From Bisbaumannia pacifica (GTDB lineage: Bacteria; Pseudomonadota; Gammaproteobacteria; Pseudomonadales; Halomonadaceae), in contig NZ_BJUK01000004.1 in the NCBI RefSeq assembly GCF_007989625.1, positions 1 to 64,000 on the forward strand: DNA of 64,000 bases, in the 5' to 3' direction. Below, one piece after another: positions 10,605-19,088 of the stretch. Position 1 is the stretch's first letter. Each line of letters opens with the position of its first letter. A model generated the notes under the pieces. That model did no database searches. It had not been told where the DNA came from and worked only from the letters and a program-made list of their open reading frames with translations. A program made the translations under genes and the position numbers.

Positions 10605-10691
10605 GCCGGTGTGGCGGAATTGGTAGACGCAGCGGATTCAAAATCCGCCGGGTGCAAGCCCTTGTCGGTTCGAGTCCGACCACCGGTACCA
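10605..10691 (+). tRNA. tRNA-Leu (anticodon CAA)
   Basis: An 87-nt tRNA with encoded CCA. The acceptor arm GCCGGTG pairs with CACCGGT (one terminal G-U pair). The D-loop has GGTAGACGC, the anticodon stem GCGGA/TCCGC encloses TTCAAAA (anticodon CAA at 10639-10641), the variable arm is long as in class II tRNAs, and the T-loop is GGTTCGAGTCC. It reads UUG codons. Its 3' end abuts a recombinase remnant, suggesting it served as an integration site. Confidence 0.97.
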
Positions 10692-10694
10692 TAA

Positions 10695-10729
10695 AATCAA
10701 GCGCTTAGCGGTTCCTTCCTGGCTTGATT
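10695..10729. repeat. Inverted repeat just after tRNA-Leu
   Basis: AATCAAGC (10695-10702) and GCTTGATT (10722-10729) are perfect 8-bp arms separated by 19 nt, directly after the tRNA. It could be a weak terminator or part of an old attachment site; the sequence alone does not decide. Confidence 0.45.
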
Positions 10730-10742
10730 CTCTTTGCTTCCC

Positions 10743-10829
10743 CTACTTTGACGACATTTTGACGACGCCGGCTTTCGGTGCGTACTCGATCGCGTCGGCC
10801 AGATGGTCGGGGGGGCGGGTGTGTCTGTC
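10743..10829 (-). pseudogene. Remnant of a tyrosine recombinase C-terminus
   Basis: On the minus strand a short stretch ends RPPDHLADAIEYAP...KMSSK-stop, reading toward the 3' end of tRNA-Leu. RH(T)xPPDHLADAI resembles the segment just after the catalytic tyrosine of phage-type integrases (RYxHLxPDHLxDAV). An in-frame TAA at 10830-10832 and the absence of the catalytic domain upstream show it is only a fragment. Position beside a tRNA 3' end and orientation fit a decayed genomic island. The family call rests on this short motif only. Confidence 0.5.
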
Positions 10830-10977
10830 TTAGGGGCCGTGGGCCGGCTTCCGGCCGCATCGCTCGGTATCGTCCATTCGGGGGATGGCGAGGCGGCGCC
10901 GTACGGGCAAGGTCCAGGTGACGGTGGCGTGCTTCGACTCGGGGTGGGCCGTCGTCGCGCCCCCGACTGGAGAGGAC

Positions 10978-12312
10978 ATGCCGAGCGTGATACCGAATAG
11001 AGACGTTGCCCTTTACGATACCGGCGAGGTGCCGATCGAGGCCAGTGGCTGGCGGGCGGTGTCGGCGCCGCCCGCCGGCTATGCCAGCCTGGAACAGGAC
11101 CTGGAGAGCGATGTGCTGATCATCGGTGCCGGCCTGGCCGGGGCGTCGCTGGCCTTGCACCTGGCGGAGGCGGGTGTCGAAGTGACCCTGCTGGAGGCCC
11201 GCCAGCCGGGCTGGGGCGCCTCCGGGCGCAATGCCGGCCACGTGTTGCCGATGGTCAAGGATATGCGGGCGATCGAGAGCTTCGCGGATGGGGGGCGAGC
11301 CTTCCTCGAGTTGTTCGGCGAGCACCACCGGCTGCCCTTTACCCTGGCGCGTCGCCACGGCATCGAGTGTGATGCCGCCGAGGTCGGCTACCTGCATGCC
11401 ATGCGTAGCAAGGGGGCCTTCGAACGCTTTTCCCGGCAGGCGGTGGCGCAGGCCGAGCGGCTGGGGCAGCGCGTCGAGCTGCTGGATGGCGCGGCCATGC
11501 GTGAGCAGACGGGGAGTCGCGCCTACCCCTTCGGGGTGTGGAACGCCGCGGGGGGGCGAATCAACCCCTACCGCTTCACGCTGGGCATGGTGGCCGCCGC
11601 CCACCGGCTAGGGGCCAGGGTCTATGGTGATAGCGCGGCCCTGACGCTGACCCCGGAGGGGCGGCGCTGGCGCGTCGAGACCGCCCGGGGTAGCGTGCGC
11701 TGCGAGCGGGTCGTGCTCTGTACCAATGCCTATTCCGGCGACCTGGTGCCCGTACTGGCCGGTGGCTGCTACCCCTTGACCGCGTATGCCCTGATGACCC
11801 AGCCACTGCCCCGGGAGCTGCGCGAGGTCATCATGCCGGGACGAGCGGTCCTGGCTCAGGAACCGGTCGATCTCAATCCGCTGGTCGTCGATGGTCAGCA
11901 TCGCTTGATCATGGCGTCGATTCCCAGTCGCCGCCGACCCGCCGATGCCGCCTGGCACTTCCGTCATCACCTGCGTTGGCTGCACCGCACCTGGCCGCAG
12001 AGCCGGCATATCGAGCTCTCCCTCGCCCACTACTGGACTGGCCGGGTGGCGCTGCGCGATCAGGCCTTCCCCGGGGTCTATGAGGCGGCACCGGGACTCT
12101 ATGGCCTGATGCACTTCAATGCCTGGGGCAATATCATGGCGCCCTTGCTGGGCATGCGCCTGGCGCAGGGACTGGTGGAGGATCGCCTGGATCGTATGCC
12201 GTTTCCGCTGATGCCCCCGCGGGCGGTGGCCTATCCGGGCAAGCAGGGCCTGCTGATTCGTCGCGGCCTGATTCCCGCGGCAAGAATGGCTCAGACCCTG
12301 GGCATGATCTAG
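10978..12312 (+). CDS. FAD-dependent oxidoreductase (DAO family, PuuB/OrdL-like)
   Basis: A 444-residue flavin oxidase-like protein. The Rossmann motif GAGLAGASLALHLAEAGVEVTLLEA (about residues 44-68) is followed by GWGASGRNAGHVLPM, a signature of the gamma-glutamylputrescine oxidase/OrdL group that oxidises secondary or primary amines. C-terminal YWTGRVALRDQAFPGV and LMHFNAWGNIMAPLLG complete the fold. The start at MPSVIP follows GGAGAGG; upstream in-frame codons show no homology. The substrate is not predictable: no polyamine genes are adjacent. It lies just beyond the recombinase remnant and its stop overlaps that of the convergent next gene. Confidence 0.82.
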   Translation: MPSVIPNRDVALYDTGEVPIEASGWRAVSAPPAGYASLEQDLESDVLIIGAGLAGASLALHLAEAGVEVTLLEARQPGWGASGRNAGHVLPMVKDMRAIESFADGGRAFLELFGEHHRLPFTLARRHGIECDAAEVGYLHAMRSKGAFERFSRQAVAQAERLGQRVELLDGAAMREQTGSRAYPFGVWNAAGGRINPYRFTLGMVAAAHRLGARVYGDSAALTLTPEGRRWRVETARGSVRCERVVLCTNAYSGDLVPVLAGGCYPLTAYALMTQPLPRELREVIMPGRAVLAQEPVDLNPLVVDGQHRLIMASIPSRRRPADAAWHFRHHLRWLHRTWPQSRHIELSLAHYWTGRVALRDQAFPGVYEAAPGLYGLMHFNAWGNIMAPLLGMRLAQGLVEDRLDRMPFPLMPPRAVAYPGKQGLLIRRGLIPAARMAQTLGMI

Positions 12313-12626
12313 GCCCCAGAGGGAGGCATCACCACCCACTCCGGTTCCTCGAATTCGCCGATCAGGTGGATCTCGCAGCAGGGCGCGGCAGCCTGAATGA
12401 TCTCCCTGACCACCGGGTCCTGTCGCGCCTCCATGGCGTCGCGGCTGGCTTTGCTGTCCCAGTGGGCGATGGCGATCAGGGTGTGCGGGTCATCGATCTT
12501 GCGATGCAGCTCGGTACCTCGTGCGCCCGGTGCCCGCTGGATGCGCTGGCTGGCACGCACCCAGGCCTCGGCATAGTCCTCGGCCCGATAACCGTCGCGG
12601 ATACGTACCTCGAAGAGATATTTCAT
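12309..12626 (-). CDS. Small ABM-type (antibiotic biosynthesis monooxygenase-like) protein
   Basis: A 105-residue protein of the dimeric alpha-beta barrel class: MKYLFEVRIRDGY...AEAWVRASQRIQRAPGARGTELHRK...ALIAIAHWDSKASRDAM. This pattern of xWxSxxA after a beta strand fits the ABM/DUF4188-type fold, whose members range from oxygenases to heme-binding or structural proteins. No metal or flavin motif is visible, so no reaction is assigned. Its stop codon overlaps that of the convergent FAD oxidoreductase. Confidence 0.65.
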   Translation of the reverse strand: MKYLFEVRIRDGYRAEDYAEAWVRASQRIQRAPGARGTELHRKIDDPHTLIAIAHWDSKASRDAMEARQDPVVREIIQAAAPCCEIHLIGEFEEPEWVVMPPSGA

Positions 12627-12739
12627 TGCCCTTCCCCTGGTGGCTTCGGCGGCGTTGCCGAACAGTGTAGGCGCCTTTTCCTGCGGCCTTCGTGGGACTG
12701 TCCAAGCCCGTCGTTAAGGCTTATGATGCGATGAATTCA

Positions 12740-12771
12740 CAGTCCTTCGCCCGCTTGCGGGCGGAGGACTG
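12740..12771 (+). terminator. Terminator-like hairpin upstream of rnk
   Basis: Arms 12740-12754 and 12757-12771 pair with a single T-G wobble, and the hairpin is followed by TTTTCGTT. It stands 60 bp before rnk with no gene ending on the plus strand next to it, so it may be an attenuator in the rnk leader rather than a gene-end terminator. Confidence 0.6.
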
Positions 12772-12830
12772 TTTTCGTTGGACGGTCGGTTTTTCGTCCA
12801 TAGAGCGTTGACCGGCCTGTAGGAGGCACC

Positions 12831-13244
12831 ATGTCGTCACGTCCCGCTATTATCATCAACCGTCTCGATGCCGAGCGCCTGCAGCGGCTGATCGATGCCG
12901 CCAGCGACAAGGACCTGCCGGTGGCGGAGTCCCTGGAGGAGGAACTGACCCGGGGCGAGGTCATCGACCCGGAGGATATCCCCGAGGATGTGGTCAGCAT
13001 GAACAGCCAGGTGCAGTTCACCGACCTGACCCGCGACCGGCAGATGATCCGTACCCTGGTCTATCCCCATGCCCTGGCCGCCACCGAGGATGGGCTCTCG
13101 GTGATGGCGCCCATCGGCGCGGCCCTGTTGGGCCTGCGCATCGGCGATATCATCGACTGGCCGCTGCCGGACGGCAGCGAGATCAAGCTACGCATCGATG
13201 CCATCTTCTGGCAGCCGGAGCGGGAGGGGCAGTTCCACCGCTGA
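12831..13244 (+). CDS. rnk: Rnk, regulator of nucleoside diphosphate kinase (GreA/GreB C-terminal fold)
   Basis: A 137-residue protein that starts with a short coiled coil and ends with the FKBP-like domain of Gre factors (VSMNSQVQFTDL...TLVYPHALAATEDGLSVMAPIGAALLGLRIGDIIDW). Rnk proteins bind RNA polymerase and lack the acidic Gre tip, competing with Gre factors. TAGGAGG precedes the ATG. It is monocistronic, with a terminator-like hairpin in its leader. Confidence 0.9.
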   Translation: MSSRPAIIINRLDAERLQRLIDAASDKDLPVAESLEEELTRGEVIDPEDIPEDVVSMNSQVQFTDLTRDRQMIRTLVYPHALAATEDGLSVMAPIGAALLGLRIGDIIDWPLPDGSEIKLRIDAIFWQPEREGQFHR

Positions 13245-13330
13245 GCCCGCTAGGGAAGAGCGTTCCGGCCCTGGCCTTGGTAGGCTGGAAAAGTTACGTT
13301 CACGTCAATAAGCCAAGGAGGAGAGGCAGG

Positions 13331-13945
13331 ATGCCATTATCACTGTGGTTGTCATTGGCGGCGGTCTGCGCCATGGGGGCGGTATCGCCGGGGCCCAGCC
13401 TGGCCCTGGTGCTGCGCCATACCCTGGGCGGCGGTCGTGCGCCCGGGGTCACCGCGGCCGTCAGCCATGCCCTGGGGGTGGGGCTCTATGCGCTGCTGAC
13501 CGTCTGGGGGCTGGGTGCCCTGGTGGCCCGCCAGCCGGCGCTGTTCCAGGCCATCACCTGGCTGGGGGCGGCCTACCTGGCCTGGCTGGGCATCAAGGCG
13601 CTGCGCGCCGGCCGCGGCGCGGCCCTGGCCGCCGAGGGCGTGGCCACCACGCCGCGCCAGGCGGCCAGGGAGGGGCTGTTGGTGGCCCTGGGCAACCCCA
13701 AGCTGATCCTCTTCTTCGTGGCCCTGCTGAGCCAGTTCGTCAGCCCCGAGATGTCGGTGGCCGCCAAGGCGCTGATCGTCGCCACCGCCATGATCATCGA
13801 CGGCGGCTGGTACGCCCTGGTGGCGGTAGGGCTCTCCCATGGTCGGGTGCTGCCCTGGCTGCAGGCCCGGGCCCACTGGATCCACCGCATCACCGGGGTG
13901 CTGCTGCTGGGCCTGGCGATACGCGTGGTCTGGGGCCCCCTCTAG
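13331..13945 (+). CDS. LysE/RhtB-family amino acid exporter
   Basis: A 204-residue inner-membrane protein with about six helices. The N-terminal MGAVSPGPSLALVLRHTLGGGRAPG is the LysE/RhtB signature, and GNPKLILFFVALLSQFV is the central motif. Family members export amino acids or homoserine lactones; the substrate cannot be read from the sequence. The start follows AAGGAGGAGAGG; an earlier in-frame ATG adds an 18-residue basic extension that is not family-like. Confidence 0.9.
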   Translation: MPLSLWLSLAAVCAMGAVSPGPSLALVLRHTLGGGRAPGVTAAVSHALGVGLYALLTVWGLGALVARQPALFQAITWLGAAYLAWLGIKALRAGRGAALAAEGVATTPRQAAREGLLVALGNPKLILFFVALLSQFVSPEMSVAAKALIVATAMIIDGGWYALVAVGLSHGRVLPWLQARAHWIHRITGVLLLGLAIRVVWGPL

Positions 13946-14030
13946 CGCCATCCTGCGTTGACGGGCCCGCCTGGCACCCCGGCCCGCTCCTGTTAGGCTG
14001 AATAGCGGGCCTATCCTGGGAGAGAAGGGC

Positions 14031-15212
14031 ATGACGTCGACGCATCCTAACGAGGCGGCGGTACTGGACAGCGATCAGGACGTGGCCGCCTCCCTCTCCC
14101 TGCAGTTGCATACCCTGGGCATTCGCGCCCGTTACTATCGGAGTCGTCGGCGCCTGCTGGAGGAGCTGGACCGGCGGCGTCCGCAACTGGTGGTGCTGGC
14201 CCTGGAGCCGGGGCGCATCGATGGCATCGCCGTGCTGCGCGACCTGTCCCGGCTCGGCTATGTCGGCGCCGTGCTGCTGCTCAGTGGCGTCGAGCGCAAG
14301 GTGGTACGCATCGCCGAGCGGGTCGGCCGCACCCTGGGCCTGCTGATGCTCGACTCCCTGCCCAAGGCCTTTCGGCTGGCGGAGCTGCGGCAGCGCCTCG
14401 ATGGCCTGCATCCCTTGCCCCGGGAGGCCTGGCAGGCCCCAGCGGCGCCACCGGCACGTACCGTGGAAGAGATCGAGCGGGCCCTGACCCAAGGCGAGTT
14501 CCTGGTTTACTACCAGCCCCAACTGGAGCTGGCCGGGCAGCGCATCAGCGGCGTCGAGGCCCTGGTGCGCTGGCGGCATCCCCGGCGGGGCATCCTGGTG
14601 CCGGGGCAGTTCCTGGGGGCCATGACGCTCGAGCAGTACCGCCGCTTGACCCGTTGCATGCTGACGGGCGTGATGGCGGACGTGGCGCGCTGGCCGACCC
14701 TGCAGGAGCTCGACAGCATCTCGGTGAACGTGACCCCCGAGGAACTGATGAGCGAGGAACTGCTGCTGCTGATGGAGGAGCTGCGCGCCGGCCTGGCCAA
14801 GGCGCCCCCCCTGGTGCTGGAGGTGACCGAGACCGCGGCCATGGACGACGAGCTGCTGGGCGGCGAGGTGGCGGCGCGACTGCATCTGCACGGCCTGGAG
14901 CTGGCCATCGATGACTTCGGGGTGGGCTTCTCCTCCCTGGCTCGGTTACAGATGCTGCCGGTCAGTGAGCTGAAGCTGGATCGCAGCTTCGTCAGCCACC
15001 TCCAGGAGGAGCCCCTGGATGCCGCCATCGTCGAGGCGGTGGCCCTGCTGGGGCGGCGCCTGGGGATCCGGGTGGTGGCGGAGGGCGTGGAATCCCTCGC
15101 CACCCTGGAGGCCCTGGCCCGCTATGGCTGCACCCATGCCCAGGGCTATGCCCTGGCCCCACCCATGCCGGCGGAGGCCCTGGCGGGGCTGCTGACCCGC
15201 CACGCGGGCTGA
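14031..15212 (+). CDS. EAL-domain cyclic-di-GMP phosphodiesterase with a degenerate receiver domain
   Basis: The 393-residue protein has an N-terminal receiver-like fold (about residues 8-125) and a C-terminal EAL domain (about 150-390). The EAL domain keeps the catalytic set: EALVRW, SVNVTPEEL, LEVTETA, AIDDFGVGFSSL, LKLDRSF, VVAEGVES and AQGYALAPPM, so it should hydrolyse c-di-GMP. In the receiver domain the usual phospho-acceptor Asp is replaced: the segment reads LVVLALEPGRIDG. Phosphorylation control is therefore unlikely. It is transcribed alone and no partner kinase is nearby. Confidence 0.9.
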   Translation: MTSTHPNEAAVLDSDQDVAASLSLQLHTLGIRARYYRSRRRLLEELDRRRPQLVVLALEPGRIDGIAVLRDLSRLGYVGAVLLLSGVERKVVRIAERVGRTLGLLMLDSLPKAFRLAELRQRLDGLHPLPREAWQAPAAPPARTVEEIERALTQGEFLVYYQPQLELAGQRISGVEALVRWRHPRRGILVPGQFLGAMTLEQYRRLTRCMLTGVMADVARWPTLQELDSISVNVTPEELMSEELLLLMEELRAGLAKAPPLVLEVTETAAMDDELLGGEVAARLHLHGLELAIDDFGVGFSSLARLQMLPVSELKLDRSFVSHLQEEPLDAAIVEAVALLGRRLGIRVVAEGVESLATLEALARYGCTHAQGYALAPPMPAEALAGLLTRHAG

Positions 15213-15224
15213 GGGCGTCACGAC

Positions 15225-15725
15225 TCAGTGGTGGTGGGCGTCCGCCGCCTCGCTGCCTACCGACGCTTCCTCCACCCAGACCTCGACCTCGATGCTATCG
15301 CGCTCGGCGAACTCCAGGGTCAGTGGGAAGCGCTGGCCCACCGCCAGGGGGGCTTCCAGGTTGATCAGCATCAGGTGCTTACCGCCGCCGGGACGCATGG
15401 TCAGGGTCTCGCCGGGGGCGATCTCGAAGGCTTCCAGTTGGCGCATCACCATACGGTCCTCCGCCATGGTCATGTCATGCAGCTCCACCACCTCGCTGAC
15501 CGGGCTGCTGGCGCCGATCAGGCGCGCCGGCTGCTCGCCCTCGACGCCGATATCCAGGTAGGCGGCGCCATTGGGCGCCCCCGGCGGCGTGGGCGTGGCG
15601 AAGGGGTGGGTGACACGCAGGTCCCCATGATGGGCCTCGTGGGCCAGGGCGGAAGGGGGCAGGGCGGCCAGGACTGTGGCGGCCAGACCGGCAGCGAGGC
15701 CGAGGCGAAGGGAAAGCGCGGGCAT
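15225..15725 (-). CDS. Periplasmic copper chaperone, PCu(A)C family
   Basis: A 166-residue exported protein. The signal peptide (LRLGLAAGLAATVLAALPPSALA) is followed by a cupredoxin-like domain. The copper motif H-M-x10-M-x21-H-x-M is recognisable as ELHDMTMAEDRMVMR and GKHLMLINL. The tail ends in AHHH and the mature N-terminus begins HEAHHGD, giving extra metal ligands. The family delivers Cu(I) to cytochrome oxidase or other cuproenzymes. The start at MPALSL puts the signal peptide first. Confidence 0.9.
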   Translation of the reverse strand: MPALSLRLGLAAGLAATVLAALPPSALAHEAHHGDLRVTHPFATPTPPGAPNGAAYLDIGVEGEQPARLIGASSPVSEVVELHDMTMAEDRMVMRQLEAFEIAPGETLTMRPGGGKHLMLINLEAPLAVGQRFPLTLEFAERDSIEVEVWVEEASVGSEAADAHHH

Positions 15726-15809
15726 GATGCATCCTTGTCGTATGAGAGACGATAAGCTTAGTCGCGGCCCCAGCGTAACCAAGGCGGCGCTTTGTCGCAC
15801 TCATCGCGC

Positions 15810-17459
15810 TCAAGGGCCGGGCAGCCGATCGAGGATCGGCGTCAGGGCCAGGTCGGCGGGCAGGCAGCCGTAGGCGGGGCTGGCCTCGCCCAGGCGGCTG
15901 CGACAGAAGCCCTCGGCCACCGCCGCCGGGACCCGGTCGAGCAGTAGCGCCGCCTGGGTGGCCTGGGCCAGGCGCTGGGTCAGCCAGCGGGCCCGGGGCT
16001 CCAGTGCCTCGGCGGGGCCGGCCAGCAGGCGGTGAATCTCCGCGAGGGCGCGATCATAGTCGCCCTGGCGACCCTGGGCCTTGGCCAGCAGGGCGAGCAG
16101 TGCCTCCAGGCTCCGGGGCTGGCGCCGGACCACCCGCAGCAGGTCCAGGCAGATCACGTTGCCGGAGCCCTCCCAGATGGAGTTGACCGGGGCCTCCCGA
16201 TAAAGCCTGGCCAGGGGCGACTCCTCCACATAGCCGATGCCGCCCAGGCACTCCATGGCCTCGGCCATGAAGCCGGGCCCGAGGCGGTTATGCCAGTACT
16301 TGGCCAGGGTCGGCAGCAGCCGCGCCAGGGCCGCCTCCTCGTCGTCGTCGGCGGCGGCGTCGAAGGCCCGGGCGGCGCGCAGGCTAAGCACCACCCCGGC
16401 CTCCACCTCCAGGGCCAGGTCGGCGATCACCGCGCGCATCAGTGGCTGATCCGCCAGGCGCTTGCCGAAGGCGTGGCGGCCGCAGGCATGCTGCCAGGCA
16501 CACACCAGGGCCTGGCGCATCATGCCCACCGGGGCGACGGCGGCGTCGAGGCGGGTCTGCTGGACCATCTCGAGAATGGTGGCGATACCGCGGCCCGGGT
16601 CGCCCACCGGCAGGGCCCAGGCGCCCCGGTACTCGATCTCCGCCGAGGCGTTGGCGCGGTTGCCGCACTTCTCCTTGAGGCGCTGCAGCTCGATGGCATT
16701 GCGTGTGCCGTCCGGGGTGAAGCGGGGCACCAGGAAGCAGCTCAGTCCCTTGCTCTGCTGGGCCAGGGTCAGGAAGCCGTCGGACATGGGGGCGCTGCAG
16801 AACCACTTGTGGCCGGTGAGGCGGTAGCCGTCGCCGTCGCGCTCGGCCCGGGTGGTGTTGGCGCGCACGTCGCTGCCGCCCTGCTTCTCGGTCATCGCCA
16901 TGCCCAGGGTGGCGGCAGCCTTGTCGGCCAGGGGCAGGGCGCGGCCATCGTAATCGTGGGCCAGCAGCTTGGGCTGCCAGGTGGCGAGCACCTCGGGGGC
17001 GTGGCGCAGGGCGGGCAGGGCGGCATGGGTCATGGTGATCGGGCAGCAGAACCCCGGCTCCGCCTGGGTCAACAGATAGAGGGCCGCCACATGGGCCTGG
17101 TGGCCGCCGCGCCCCGCTTCCCGCCAGGCCACGGCATGCCAGCCACCGCGGCAGGCCAGCTCCATCAGCCGATGATAGGCGGGGTGATAGCGCACCTCGT
17201 CCAGGCGCCGTCCGTAACGGTCGAACAGGCGCAACTCCGGCGGGTGGCGATTGGCCGCCTCGCCCCAGGCCTGCACCTCGCGGCTGCCCACCGCTTGGCC
17301 GAGCGACGCCAGGCGCTCGGCGACCCAGGCCGGGGCCTCGTGGTTCAGGGCCTCGCGCAGCGGCAGGTCGTCGGCGAAGGCGTCCCGGTCGTCGTCCGCG
17401 GGCGGCTGATTCTCGACCGTATGGCTGGCCAGGGTCTCGCGGGGGGCAAAGTCGCGCAT
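15810..17459 (-). CDS. aidB: AidB-like acyl-CoA dehydrogenase family protein
   Basis: A 549-residue flavoprotein close in length to E. coli AidB (541), which is linked to the alkylation-damage response and binds DNA. Landmarks: the N-terminal VENQPP, the FAD/substrate loop MTEKQGGSDVRANTT, TGHKWFCSAPMSDGFL, RLKEKCGNRANASAEI and YREAPVNSIWEGSGNV. AGGAG lies eight bases before the chosen ATG (MRDFAPRE); a longer frame to 17591 has no homology. It diverges from the Nudix gene. A true acyl-CoA dehydrogenase role cannot be excluded. Confidence 0.88.
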   Translation of the reverse strand: MRDFAPRETLASHTVENQPPADDDRDAFADDLPLREALNHEAPAWVAERLASLGQAVGSREVQAWGEAANRHPPELRLFDRYGRRLDEVRYHPAYHRLMELACRGGWHAVAWREAGRGGHQAHVAALYLLTQAEPGFCCPITMTHAALPALRHAPEVLATWQPKLLAHDYDGRALPLADKAAATLGMAMTEKQGGSDVRANTTRAERDGDGYRLTGHKWFCSAPMSDGFLTLAQQSKGLSCFLVPRFTPDGTRNAIELQRLKEKCGNRANASAEIEYRGAWALPVGDPGRGIATILEMVQQTRLDAAVAPVGMMRQALVCAWQHACGRHAFGKRLADQPLMRAVIADLALEVEAGVVLSLRAARAFDAAADDDEEAALARLLPTLAKYWHNRLGPGFMAEAMECLGGIGYVEESPLARLYREAPVNSIWEGSGNVICLDLLRVVRRQPRSLEALLALLAKAQGRQGDYDRALAEIHRLLAGPAEALEPRARWLTQRLAQATQAALLLDRVPAAVAEGFCRSRLGEASPAYGCLPADLALTPILDRLPGP

Positions 17460-17602
17460 CGAGGCGCTCCTAAAGCGATGGGCCTGCCCCCAGGATAGCC
17501 CCTGGGCAAGAGACTCGGCCGCTGGCCCATTTCGACTCCCGCTCTTTCTGGCCCTATGGGCGGGGACTGAGTAGGCTGAGGGGAGATCCACAGGAGAGTC
17601 CG

Positions 17603-18151
17603 ATGACCGCCGATATTGCTTCGACCCTGGCCCTGCCCGAGCCGGTGATCGCCGATGAGTCCATCCAGTTGGTGGACGCTCGCAACCGCCCCTGTGGCAG
17701 TGCCCCCCGGGCGCTGATGCGGCGCTTTCGCTTCTGGCATCGGGCCACCTATGTGGTGGTGCTCAATGGCCGCGGCGAGCTCTGTGTGCAGCGCCGTACC
17801 CTGATCAAGGAGGTCTTCCCCGGCCACCTGGACCTGGCCGCCGGGGGCGTGGTGGGTGCCGGCGAGGCGGAGCATGTGGCGGCCCGCCGCGAGCTCGCCG
17901 AGGAGCTGGGGATCCGCGGCGTGGCGCTGCGGCCCTGTGGCGGCTTCCGTTATGTGGAGGGCGGCCACCATATCTTCGGCAGCCTCTTCCTGGTGCGCTA
18001 CGACGGGCCTTTGACGCTTCAGGCCGAAGAGGTGGCGGAGGCCTTCTGGCTGCCCCTGGACGAGGCCCTGGCCCTGGACTCGGTGACCCCGGACACCCGT
18101 CGCGCCATCGAGGCGCTGCGGCGCCTTGGCCTGCTGGAGTCGCCGGCATGA
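17603..18151 (+). CDS. Nudix hydrolase (YfcD-like)
   Basis: A 182-residue cytoplasmic hydrolase of nucleoside diphosphates linked to other moieties. The Nudix box is complete: G-x5-E-x7-REL-A-EE-L-GI (GVVGAGEAEHVAARRELAEELGI, about residues 82-104). Overall similarity to the IPP isomerase-like YfcD group is suggested by QLVDARNRPCGSAPR. It overlaps the following MoxR gene by ATGA, so the two are translationally coupled. Confidence 0.9.
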   Translation: MTADIASTLALPEPVIADESIQLVDARNRPCGSAPRALMRRFRFWHRATYVVVLNGRGELCVQRRTLIKEVFPGHLDLAAGGVVGAGEAEHVAARRELAEELGIRGVALRPCGGFRYVEGGHHIFGSLFLVRYDGPLTLQAEEVAEAFWLPLDEALALDSVTPDTRRAIEALRRLGLLESPA

Positions 18152-19086
18152 ATCGGCCCTTGGCGCCGCCGCTGAGCGAGGCGCGCCTGGCCCGGGTGGC
18201 CGAGGCCCTGGCCCAGGTGGTGCGTGGCAAGCCCCGGGAGGTGCGCCTGGCGTTGTGTTGCCTGCTATGCCGGGGCCACCTGCTGATCGAGGACCTGCCG
18301 GGGCTGGGCAAGACCACCCTGGCCCAGGCCCTGGCCCGGGTCACCGGCTTGGCGATGCAGCGCATCCAGTTCACCAGCGACCTGCTGCCGGCGGACGTGC
18401 TGGGGGTCTCGGTGTTCGATCCCCGGGACGCCAGTTTCCGCTTCCATCCCGGCCCCATCTTCCATGGCCTGGTGCTGGCCGACGAGATCAACCGCGCCAC
18501 CCCCAAGACCCAGAGCGCCCTGCTCGAGGCGATGGAGGAGGGGCAGGTGACCATCGAGGGCGAGACCCGTGCCCTGCCCGACCCCTTCTTCGTCATCGCC
18601 ACCCAGAATCCCCAGGAGCAGTCGGGGACCTTCCCGCTACCGGAGTCGCAGCTGGATCGCTTCCTGATGCGCCTCTCCCTGGGCTACCCCGATGCCAGGG
18701 CGGAGCGCGAGATCCTCAAGGGCGAGGCGGGGCGGGGGCGTCTCTATGAGCTCGCCGCCCTGCTCGACGCCGAGACCCTGCGCGGCTGGCAGGCGCGGGT
18801 CGCCGAGGTGCATGCCTCCGATAGCCTGCTCGACTATGTGCAGGCTTTGGCCAAAGCCAGCCGCGAGCACGCCGAACTGCCCTGGGGGCTCTCCACCCGG
18901 GGCGTGCTGGCTCTGCTGCATGCGGCCCGGGGCTGGGCCCTGCTGGAGGGGCGCGATCATGTATTGCCGGAGGACGTCCAGGCGGTCTGGGTGCCGGTGG
19001 TGGGCCACCGCTTCAGCGAGGCGCGCCGGGAGGAGGGCGAGGGCCTGGCCTGGCAACTGCTCACCGCGGTACCGGTGCTGGGCTAG
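18148..19086 (+). CDS. MoxR-family AAA+ ATPase
   Basis: A 312-residue chaperone-like ATPase. Walker A is EDLPGLGKTTLAQAL (near residue 45), Walker B is LVLADEINRATPKTQSALLEAMEE, and sensor 1 is FFVIATQNPQEQSGTFPLPESQLDRF. MoxR proteins are normally encoded with DUF58 and transglutaminase or von Willebrand proteins, as here. It starts within the ATGA overlap of the Nudix gene and is followed after 2 bp by the DUF58 gene. Confidence 0.95.
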   Translation: MNRPLAPPLSEARLARVAEALAQVVRGKPREVRLALCCLLCRGHLLIEDLPGLGKTTLAQALARVTGLAMQRIQFTSDLLPADVLGVSVFDPRDASFRFHPGPIFHGLVLADEINRATPKTQSALLEAMEEGQVTIEGETRALPDPFFVIATQNPQEQSGTFPLPESQLDRFLMRLSLGYPDARAEREILKGEAGRGRLYELAALLDAETLRGWQARVAEVHASDSLLDYVQALAKASREHAELPWGLSTRGVLALLHAARGWALLEGRDHVLPEDVQAVWVPVVGHRFSEARREEGEGLAWQLLTAVPVLG

Positions 19087-19088
19087 CC

